The notes under the pieces: generated by a model | Databases searched by the model: none | Seen by the model: the letters and a program-made list of their open reading frames with translations, nothing else | Told to the model about the DNA's origin: nothing | Made by a program: the position numbers and the translations under genes | Part shown: piece after piece, positions 10,722-19,419 of the stretch | Layout: the number at the start of each line of letters is the position of its first letter | Position numbering within the stretch: position 1 is the stretch's first letter | Assembly (NCBI RefSeq): GCF_963678635.1 | Contig: NC_087067.1 | Span: 17,243,639-17,307,638 of the forward strand | DNA: 64,000 nt | Direction: 5' to 3' | Source of the DNA: Symsagittifera roscoffensis | Lineage: Eukaryota; Xenacoelomorpha; Acoela; Convolutidae

Positions 10722-12180
10722 GCAAGCATCCGATTTGTCAAACATCTGAAAAACCGAAAATTGCTGCAAACATCCGAAAACCAGCTTTACTAGGGCAAAC
10801 ATCCGATATTTTTTGAAAAACCGCAAACATTTGATTTCAACAGTTTACTTAAAAGATGCCGTTTTTATCGATTTTCAATTACAATCTACAGTAAGTTTGC
10901 CCATTACTAAGCCAATATGACTTTTTATCAATAACACCAGATTTGAATGAGTCTTTTAACTGTCTCATCATTTACTTCAAATCTCTGAATTTCTTCTTTT
11001 GCAAAGCTGGTTATTTGTCTCTTGAAATGAGTGTGAAAAGTCGTTTGTTAAATTTTTTGGGTTGGCAATCCGCGTGTTGCAACCCAGAGTCTTAGATTTG
11101 AGCGCCCAAATTGCCGTTTCCAATTTTTGTTTCACGATTCTCAATCCTTCTTCGGCCGTAATTTTTCCGGCCGGCTGTATACATTCCACATTTGGATGGA
11201 AACGCCAAAATTTTATGAATGATGTACATCATCCAACTAATTTTTGAAAGTTGGGTACCGAATGTTCTTGAGAGGAAAAAATTCTGATCGATGCAAATGC
11301 GTGAACATTGGCTCAGGGTGGTTTGTGTGTAAATAAGCGACAAACTACCTTCTGATAATTTTTTGAAAAGCTCGGCTTTCTTAGAGGCCAAAATCGCTCA
11401 AGAGAGAAAATCTATTCGTATATACACTGAGTGTAATAGATGAACAAACCAACATGCGTATTTTGAGGTAAATAAACTCCAAAGAAACGGCCAAAGAATT
11501 CGTTTCGTAATCAGATAAAATAAATCAAGGGCTGGAGGCAATGTTATGGTGTTCCAAATATTTTATTTTAATTATCATGAGTGGGTATGAATTGTGATTT
11601 TGCGTTTACCCGCTAAAAAGTCCAGATAATCGGAAACTTGTGACCCTGTAACTAATAAAAGTTAACATAAACTGAACGTATGGTTTTGGCGCGGTTCGAA
11701 AAGTTATATCACAAATAATTGTGGATAATTCAATCAAGTACTTCAGAGCTTTGATAGTGCAAACAATGTGAGCAAAAAACGTCATTTTGCTTTAAAACAC
11801 ACGATTTATCCCAATTTAAAGACAAAATGGAAGTGCAATTAAAATTGATACATGAATAAAAAAAACTGTTTGCTTAGAAGTTTTGAGCGCCCAAATTGCC
11901 GTTTCCAGTCTTTTTATGAACTTATAAAAGTAATCCTGGTGCAAAAGATTTATGTTCAGTAATAAAACGCAACATAATTAAAATAGGAGACGCAATTTGA
12001 AAGGTGTTAGGAATTCAACTTATAAACACGCAATTGTTTTAGAACTCATTTTTTTGCTAGTTTGGAAACGGCTAAAGGGACTCTCTCTTATTTCTGAAAG
12101 TCTTACGTCATATTATTACGTAATTACTAGGCAAGTTTGGATGATTGACATAGCGGATGTTTGACATATCGGATGTTTGC
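10722..12180. mobile_element. DNA transposon remnant with 27-bp terminal inverted repeats
   Basis: The left end begins GCAAGCATCCGATTTG and continues TCAAACATCTG; the reverse complement of the right end begins GCAAACATCCGATATG and continues TCAAACATCCG. About 24 of 27 positions match by eye. The AAACATCCG core is repeated several more times just inside the left end (10752, 10797). The 9-bp flanks do not match well, so no target duplication is claimed. Inside lies a broken minus-strand reading frame (10977-11391). It is a cut-and-paste element or derivative of about 1.46 kb. The superfamily is uncertain, with Mutator-like only a guess. Confidence 0.55.
10977..11391 (-). pseudogene. Broken reading frame inside the 1.46-kb inverted-repeat element
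   Basis: Two overlapping minus-strand frames cover this region and read as one coding stretch that changes frame near 11200. The stretch HPNVECIQPAGKITAEEGL followed by RIVKQKLETA distantly recalls the segment after the zinc-finger in FLYWCH-type Mutator-like elements, but no diagnostic cysteine pattern or catalytic residues are visible. I do not recognise the protein with confidence. Its position between the inverted repeats suggests it is a piece of the element's former transposase or cargo. Confidence 0.25.
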
Positions 12181-12349
12181 ACCAGAACCGAAGATTGGGT
12201 GACGAACATACACAAGTACAAAGCTTATAGCTGGATAAATACGTAAAACCAACAAGACTGCTCGTATCAGGGCGAAGCCCTGAATGTTCCGACTGCCTTT
12301 TAAGGTTTATGGAGCAGTAATAACATTTAAAAATTCAATGAAATAAAAC

Positions 12350-13665
12350 AAAAAAAAAAATTTTTTTCTAAGATGTGAAATTTTTGAAAGAAAATCATCC
12401 CCCCACACGCCATATAAAGTACAAAAGGATAGATTTCGCTCCTGTAACAAACCAATTATGGCAATTAAGCTTCTTTTAACCAATTTGGAACAATTTCTAA
12501 GACGGATTAACTCTCCGCTTACGCGTTAATAGCGCGAAATATATCGCGCGTTAATTGTCCCAAATTGGCCAAAATGGCAATCTTTAAACCCCCGTTACTT
12601 TACAAAAATAGATCACAGGTGAAATACGTTTTCAAATTTGAGCTCAGGACAACAATACCTTTCGAATGATCAAAAAAAAATTTTGTCAAAAATGGCTAGT
12701 TAAAAAGTCGACATTTGTCTGAAGAAGAAAAAAACCCACCACGAGCACAAATATTCCGTTACTTTCGTATCGAAAGTCGGAACATTAAATGAAAAGCTTT
12801 TTTTTCTAAAACTTGAAAGTTTTCCGATGGAAATCATCCCCCCACACGCCATACAAAGTACAAAAGGATAGATTTCGCTCCTGAAACAAACCAATTATGG
12901 CAATTAAGCTTCTTTTAACCAATTTGGAACAATTTCTAAGACGGATTAACTCTCCGCTTACGCGTTAATAGCGCGAAATATATCGCGCGTTAATTGTCCC
13001 AAATTGGCCAAAATGGCAATCTTTAAACCCCCGATAGTTTACAAAAAAAGATCACAGGTGAAATATCTTTTCAAATTTAAGCTCAGGACAACAATACCTT
13101 TCGAATGATCAAAAAAAATTTTTGTCAAAAATGGCTAGTTAAAAAGTCGACATTTGTCTGAAGAAGAAAAAAACCCACCCCGAGCACAAATATTCCGTTA
13201 CTTTCTTATCGAAAGTCGGAACAATAAATGAAAAACTTTTTTTTCTAAAACTTGAAAGTTTTCCGATGGAAATCATCCCCCCCACACGCCATACAAAGTA
13301 CAAAAGGATAGATTTCGCTCCTGTAACAAACCAATTATGGAAATTAAGCTTCTTTTAACCAATTTGGAACAATTTCTAAGACGGATTAACTCTCCGCTTA
13401 CGCGTTAATAACGCGAAATATATCGCGCGTTAATTGTCCCAAATTGGCCAAAATGGCAATCTTTAAACCCCCGTTAGTTTACAAAAAAAGATCACAGGTG
13501 AAATATCTTTTCAAATTTAAGCTCAGGACAACAATACCTTTCGAATGATCAAAAAAAAATTTTGTCAAAAATGGCTAGTTAAAAAGTCGACATTTGTCTG
13601 AAGAAGAAAAAAACCCACCCCGAGCACAAATATTCCGTTACTTTCGTATCGAAAGTCGGAACAAT
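12350..13665. repeat. Three tandem copies of a 439-bp unit
   Basis: The anchor ATCATCC+CACACGCC recurs at 12394, 12833 and 13272, exactly 439 bases apart. The unit end CGAAAGTCGG recurs at 12771, 13210 and 13650. Copies 2 and 3 are nearly identical; copy 1 is more diverged at its left edge. Each unit contains an outer inverted repeat (in copy 1: 12474-12495 with 12553-12574, AACCAATTTGG against CCAAATTGG) enclosing a GC-rich near-palindrome (12522-12554, CGCGTTAA...TTCGCG and its mirror). The junction reads CTTTCG-TAT-CGAAAG, itself an inverted repeat. No coding capacity. Confidence 0.9.
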
Positions 13666-14019
13666 TATATTTTGCTTCCATATCAGCGGTCCCACACCTG
13701 AAAAACACAAGAATAAAAATTAACCTCTAAGTGCTAACAGAAAATTAGGTGATGTTTTTTCAAAATTGAAGTGACGCGACTCGGTTTTTGGTTAGCGATT
13801 GAAAGTTATACAAGTCTTTTTGTCAGTGTTTCTTTTTGTTTAAAAATAATTAGCAAATGCATGCGAGGTACAGCCCAGCAAGATAAAGGCGGATGTGTAA
13901 AATTGATAGAATTATTTCTTTTTTATGAACTTATGGTTGTCAATCTTTTCAAAGTGTAGTCTCGATTATTTCAAACTGAACTACGCTACCCGCATCCAGT
14001 TTCAAGCGTCAATAAACGA
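13666..14019. other. Interval after the 439-bp array, no gene recognised
   Basis: A 62-codon open frame (13771-13959) is hydrophobic but has no recognisable features and is probably chance. Nothing else is supported. Confidence 0.4.
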
Positions 14020-14180
14020 TTATTTTACGATTTTAGTACCAGTCTTACTAAATTAGTACCAGTTTTACTATCGATTATAATCTCTTTTTTCAAGATCAAA
14101 TTATAATTATTTATAATCTAGTATAATCGATTATAATCGATTATTTATTTGTCCAATTTTTGATACAATTGATTATAATG
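14020..14180. repeat. ATAATCGATTAT palindrome-rich segment, left part
   Basis: Repeated, self-complementary TATAATCGATTATAATC motifs occur at 14070-14180, preceded by two copies of TTAGTACCAGTNTTACTA. The same motif resumes at 14535-14565 and again to the right of the retroelement at 23549-23715, so the element landed in this field. Confidence 0.7.
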
Positions 14181-14534
14181 CCTTTTGTTAGTCCATTTTG
14201 GCTTGGATGTTGCAACTAAGTTGCTTAAAATTTATGCTTTTTGTAGTCGAGTTGTTTTGTGATGCATATTTTAAGCTTTTTAACCACCAAAAATTCATTA
14301 AATTGATTTTCTTTCATGATTAATTCGGAAGATTTTTTTTCATCTATCGCGGTAATATTTCCACTGATATGAAAAGATCTCTATGAAACTTTTGTTTCGA
14401 GGTAAGACTTTGTGTTCCGATGAACCAAAGTGTTCAAGAGATCTCTTTTAGATATTTTCTTATTGACACAAAAAAATAACCCATAATATATAATTCGAAT
14501 ATAGTTTTGAGTTGACAAAAATTTGGCAAAATAA
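14181..14534. other. AT-rich interval, nothing recognised
   Basis: No coding or structured element is recognised between the two palindrome-rich stretches that precede the retroelement. Confidence 0.4.
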
Positions 14535-14560
14535 GAGATTATAATCGGTTATAATCAATT

Positions 14561-14565
14561 ATAAT
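14561..14565. other. Target site duplication, left copy (ATAAT)
   Basis: ATAAT directly precedes the TG of the 5' LTR and is matched by ATAAT at 23525-23529. A 5-bp duplication is usual for BEL/Pao integrases. Confidence 0.85.
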
Positions 14566-14874
14566 TGTTGCAATGCAAATAAAGAGTATAGATGCATATA
14601 AAACAAGAGTATAAATGCATATTAAACAAGCGCCGTACATATAAAATAAGCACAGTGCATATAAAATAAGCACACCGACCGGTTCTTGTGGCTAGCTTGC
14701 GTCAAATGATTTTACAAAAAACGAGTTGTACCGAAACAATCGGAAGTTGATTTTGTGATCTTGATTATGCAAACCGTTTACAGTTGCTTGTTTCTTGTTA
14801 TGTGTGGTGTGTTTACCGAAAAATACCCATAAATATATTTGTTTGGTACAGTTTTTTCAGAGATTGAGCGCAAA
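14566..14874 (+). repeat. 5' LTR of BEL/Pao fossil 2
   Basis: 309 bp, starting TG. The end is set at 14874 because the partner LTR ends in CA exactly where the ATAAT target duplication begins. It contains two copies of a roughly 20-bp internal repeat (ATAAAATAAGCACAGTGCAT-like). Confidence 0.9.
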
Positions 14875-14877
14875 TTT

Positions 14878-14895
14878 TGGCGCCCCACAAGGGAC
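14878..14895 (+). other. Primer-binding site of BEL/Pao fossil 2
   Basis: TGGCGCCCCACAAGGGAC lies 3 bases after the 5' LTR and begins with TGG, complementary to a tRNA CCA end. It resembles lysine-tRNA primer sites, but the tRNA cannot be assigned without host tRNA sequences. Confidence 0.7.
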
Positions 14896-15016
14896 CGATT
14901 GTTCTATTAACGAGTGACACCGAAGTCTATTCTTCACGAAGTCGTTCGACACAATTATTCACGACTTATCGGACAGTTATTTACGCATTTGCACAAAGGA
15001 CCGAAGACCGAAACAG

Positions 15017-15096
15017 AGTGACCGAGTGTCTAGTTGGCCGATTGTCCAGTTGGCCGAAAGTCCAGTTGGTCGAGTGTCCAAATAGCCGAAAGTTGT
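15017..15096 (+). repeat. 16-bp minisatellite in the retroelement leader
   Basis: GTTGGCCGATTGTCCA at 15033-15048 is followed by two close 16-bp copies (15049-15064, 15065-15080) and degenerate partial copies on both sides. It lies in the leader, outside any recognised coding part. Confidence 0.75.
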
Positions 15097-15669
15097 CTGT
15101 AAGCCGACAGACGACAAAGCAGACAGACGAAAGAACAGACTGGCGGAAGAGAGGCCTGTTCTGGTGTCCGGATTGTTGACTTTTGGTTCAAGTGCAGCTG
15201 TTTTTTTCTCGACACCCAAAGTTTTTGGATTTTTTTTCTTGGTGACACCAATCTCCAATTAAAAACTGTAAGAAGTTTCCACAACTTTATAACTTTCCAT
15301 TTGTGCTATAGTTTTATATACGATGTACTATATGCTAGCACCCGGTAATTTTTCTCAATACCCAAAATTTTTGAATCGGTACATATACGAACTGACTTGA
15401 CATTTTTTCTCGAAACCAAAAATTTTTGGATATATGTAAACGGAATATTAATCCGTGAAATCGGAACGTAGACAAGAAGTACTGGACTAGTTTTTTGGAT
15501 TGGTTTATGACTCGAATCTGCTGACCAAAATTTTCCGAAAAATTTTGTGAAAAAAAAAGTAAATTGCCAAAAAATCCTTAAAACGTCCCCAGAATTCTGC
15601 GAAACTGTGCTGTACAATGACACCAACCTTATGGTAAATGGTCTGGTAGCAAAGTATCAGGCAAATAAA

Positions 15670-15928
15670 GTTGAGTTTTTTCATCCTCAGGTTTTTTCCG
15701 CGTGTGTTGTTGGAACTCAATCAATTTGACTGATCCCCCACCCACCTTTGGTGAAACTGAAAGCCAGTTCGCTTCAAGTAAATCAAAGCCGTTTCTGCCC
15801 GTGCGATTATTGACTTCGTTGCGTGACAGTTTTGTTAAGTGGTCAGGTACGGCGATTTTAAGTGAGTTAAGTTGAATTCTTTCATCCTCAGGTTTACTCC
15901 GTGTGTGTTGCTGGAGTTCAATCGAACT
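15670..15928 (+). repeat. Pair of 58-bp direct repeats in the leader
   Basis: 15670-15727 and 15871-15928 share the frame GTTGA-TT-TTTCATCCTCAGGTTT...CCG-GTGTGTTG-TGGA-TCAATC. Both contain a pyrimidine tract ending CATCCTCAG, which resembles a splice acceptor. Some BEL/Pao elements splice leaders, so a role in producing the extra-frame transcript is possible but unproven. Confidence 0.6.
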
Positions 15929-15994
15929 ACTTAATTTTCCAACCCCTTTGGTACTTAAGCGTAACGAAGCCGTCGCATAGGTCCCCTTAAGTAT

Positions 15995-16639
15995 ATGGTA
16001 TTCATTCTAGGAGCTAGTTCTTTGGATCACCCGCTCCGAAAACTTCCTGCTCCGTCCCAAAAGCGCGTCAAAGATACTTGCTTTACGAAGCCAGGTTTAA
16101 GTTTGAACTTTAACGCTAGGGACTCCCAGAAAACAATACAGTACTACCTTCATCACTACTTGTCTCACCGTAATGACCTTGTAATTTGGCACGACGTCAT
16201 TAATAACTCGATAAGTAGGCACCGCAGTAACGATAACCGCAAGCTGAATAGTGAGCAACTTGTCAATTTGTTATTCAGGTATAGGACAAACATTTGTGCG
16301 ATCGTATACTGTAGACGGAACGGAACCGAGGATATAGAGGAAAGTTTAGATTCAACAGGTATTCTCGTTCTGAACGTCGTTAAAGACTGTATCTCTAAGC
16401 GTAAGGCTAAAGACCAGGTACTAATCGAGAAGTACAAAAAGCTTCGCCAGTCTCCTTCCCTTGAGTTAAAGACTCTCCTCCTTCTAAGGCGTTATAGCGC
16501 TAATCTTAACATCCTTAAGACACGTAAGAAGCGGAACCGCTTACCCCTCAAAACTCGGAAAGCTATAAAAAATACGCTTCAGGGAGAAGCTTTGAGACTT
16601 CAAGTTTCCCCATCTTGTAAGCTAATGTTGATTTATTAA
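15995..16639 (+). CDS. Uninterrupted 214-codon extra reading frame between leader and gag of BEL/Pao fossil 2
   Basis: The frame opens MVFILGASSL and contains DLVIWHDVINNSISRH, a Tyr/Arg-rich middle and a basic Lys/Arg-rich C-terminal third (SKRKAKDQV, TRKKRNRLPL). The Gly-x-Ser near the N-terminus and the WHDVINN block about 75 residues later have the spacing and hydrophobic lead-in of blocks I and III of SGNH hydrolases, but they are not canonical. It could be an SGNH-like accessory protein or an unrelated nucleic-acid-binding protein, given the basic tail. I do not recognise the family with certainty. It looks whole although the gag-pol region that follows is broken. Confidence 0.6.
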   Translation: MVFILGASSLDHPLRKLPAPSQKRVKDTCFTKPGLSLNFNARDSQKTIQYYLHHYLSHRNDLVIWHDVINNSISRHRSNDNRKLNSEQLVNLLFRYRTNICAIVYCRRNGTEDIEESLDSTGILVLNVVKDCISKRKAKDQVLIEKYKKLRQSPSLELKTLLLLRRYSANLNILKTRKKRNRLPLKTRKAIKNTLQGEALRLQVSPSCKLMLIY

Positions 16640-16723
16640 TGCAAATTTAATTACGTACCAAAACAGTATCTCATTTTATTGATTGTTTTTTATAAGTGAG
16701 CATCTGTAGAATATTGTCAATTT

Positions 16724-19260
16724 GTGAAAAACATGGACAAAAAATTCCAAAGAAAGATACGCAAGTTAATTGAAACCCGTCTAAATCTAGAAAATGAGCT
16801 GCTTAAAGGTCACTCAATTATACTTGAGTACATTGTGAATAACAGTCGCATCACAAAAGTTGACAATGCTGTTTACGAATATAAAATTGCGTTGGAAAAA
16901 ACTGGCGACGTCAATGAGCAATTAATTAGGTTAGGGGGAAGAACGGAAAACCCTGAAAAAATTATTACTTAGCAAGACCTTTGGCTTAAGAAAGTAACCG
17001 AAATGATCGATAAGGTAAATCATGAAGCTCCACCAGCTCACGATGGTACATCATGAAGCTCCACCAGCTCATGAAGTAAAACATGAGTTACAAGATGAGC
17101 CTTGAACCTTCGTCAATTTCAGCAGCCGGCATTACAGGGAGCAAGGGATCTTTACAACAAACTAGGTCTGAGACATCTTCACGCTCGCACAAAACAAGAG
17201 ATTCAGAAGCACGTGTATCTGAAAACAGGTCTAAGGTCTCTAATAAGTCTAAGGATAGTAGAAAACTTGACTCATATAAGTCTGATAAATCTGCTTCCAC
17301 TCGTCATACGTCGACTGTTGGCACTATGTCATCAAGTGAGAAGCGGCATGAATTAGCTTTAGTAAAACGACGCCATGAGGAGCTGGAAACGCATTATCAA
17401 GTATCTTTAAGACTTAAAGAGCAAGAGAACCGTCTTAAGTTCGAACAAAGTCAGCTTGAACTAGAGCAATTGGCTAAAAGTCATAAAAAGCAACTAATTG
17501 AAAAAGAACTGAAAGCGTTTGAACTTGAGGACAGTTCATCTGAAGTTAGCGAGAAGGTAGCGGAAAGTAACTCGACAGGAGTAAGTCAACCTATTTCAAA
17601 GGTAGCAACCGAACGGACTAATAATTGGGTAGACTCTGTTAGATCACAAGCACCTCCTAACGTTGCTAGTGCGCCAGTTTTGTTGGCCTTCACTCCTGTA
17701 CCAATTTCGTCAAAACCGACGACTTCCACACACCTCGCTCATGCAACAAACACAAGTTATAGTCATAACCATGAGCTTTGTGCCTTGAGTGAATCTGGAA
17801 TCCATAGTTATGGACATCGGGCTATGCCTCAATTTGGCAGTGCAAGCCTTTTGCCATTGCAAGCTTCTGTTCCTTTACCACCGTCTGCAAGCTTCTGTTC
17901 CTTTTGCCGTTTTACCACCGCCGTCTGCTGTTCCTTTACAGACCATGAGTTCGAACATAACTAATGGTAGTTTTGCCATCGGGCAACCGGAATCATTACC
18001 TGTCCCAATGTTACCGGCACAACCCGGTTCTGGTTTTGTTTCTTTGTCACCTGCATTTGCTGGTGGTGGCTTCTCATCTTCTGGAGTAAACCCAACGCCG
18101 ATTTTCTTTTCGGCACCTAATTGCCATGCAGCGCCAAACCAGATGCAACCTAATCTTCCCTTTATTCCGCATACTGTGTCACCTAAAATCAACAATTACT
18201 ACACAAATGATGCAAACTTATGGCGATTGGCAGCTACAACTCCAATCGTCACGCCTGCTCAGTGTTGTAATGCGGGAAACATTTTTTCTAATGTGACAAC
18301 TGTTGTCCCATCGGGTAACACCGCCGCTCCGTATACTAGTGGTGGGACTGTGTATTTTAATACTTCCCAAGTTCATCCACAACATGTTTTGCATTTTGTA
18401 AATCATACTAATACTAGTTATCAGCCAGTCAACGAAGACTACGCACCGTCTTCTGCTTATCCGAACCAAGGTTGTTCATCGGATCGACCTCTCTCCGCTC
18501 GTGAAGTGCAGAATTATTGATGCATAGCCGCAAAGATCAACTTCCTGAATGGAAGTTAGCCAAGTTTGAAGGCAACTCGTTAAAGTGGCACGAATATTTG
18601 GTCAGTTTAAGTCCACCGTTGATTCCACTGTTCTCACCGATGATACCAAACTGACATACTTAAAAACGCTCGTCACAGGCAAAGCAAAAACCGCAATTGC
18701 GGAGTTTAGTTATAGTGGCGTTATGTACAAGGATGCACTGGCCACCTTGCAACGGAAGTTTGGGCAACCACAGGCCATTGTTGGTGCGCATCTTGATAAG
18801 CTGAATACTTTTCCTCCACTTCAGATGCACAATTCGGAAAATGTCATTAGTTTCTCCTCTGCCATATCTGGCCTCGTAGCAGTTTTCAAATCATTGTCAT
18901 TCAACGATGATCTAAAGAGTGTTAACCTGTTAAACCAAGCTGTTAGTAAACTTCCGCCTAACCTCAAGGAAGCTTGGTCAATGTGTACACAACTCTAAGG
19001 CAAAAAACGAGGAGCCAGTTAAACCAAAAACAACCAAAGTTTTTGCAGCCAAAAGCCAGGTAACTAGTAAGGCTCAGGATAAGTCTAAGTTTCCGCCGTG
19101 CGTTTTGTGTAAGGGTAGTCACGCATTGTTGAACTCTGCCGTTCTCAAGGAAAAGAATGCTACTCAGCGAGCAAAATACGTAGCTGAACAGAACCTTTGC
19201 TTCGCTTGCCTCAATGGCAATCATAGTTTCCGGCAATGTTCTAGAGCGCAAAAATTCCCG
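16724..19260 (+). pseudogene. gag region of BEL/Pao fossil 2
   Basis: Parts in order: a basic helical N-terminus (about 16724-16970, KKFQRKIRKLIETRLNLENE); a Ser/Lys-rich and Glu-rich coiled-coil segment (about 17080-17600); a Pro/Asn/Ser-rich middle (about 17640-18520); a DUF1759 domain (about 18590-19000, LTYLKTLVTGKAKTAI and DALATLQRKFG); and a zinc-knuckle region (about 19100-19260, CFACLNGNHSFRQC). Small internal duplications occur: a 20-bp repeat around CATGAAGCTCCACCAGCTCA at 17022 and 17053, and a GCAAGCTTCTGTTCC repeat near 17860-17900. Several breaks. Confidence 0.85.
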
Positions 19261-19419
19261 AAGCCAGAGTGTGATAGCCCACATAATGTCTTGCTCCATG
19301 GAGCCGAAAGAATATTTCCTGGGAAGGAAAAATCAAATGTATCAAAAAAGGCTGGAACAAACAAAGCCAAGGAGAATACAAACACTTCCACCCATGCCGC
19401 TGTTAGTGATGTACATGAC

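Noticed and set aside
10977-11391. Firm assignment to a FLYWCH/Mutator-like transposase
   Set aside because: Only a vague resemblance around HPNVE...AEEGLRIVKQK; the zinc-finger pattern and catalytic residues are not visible.
13771-13959. A 62-codon hydrophobic open frame
   Set aside because: No domain, no splice or promoter context and no repeat in the window; likely chance.
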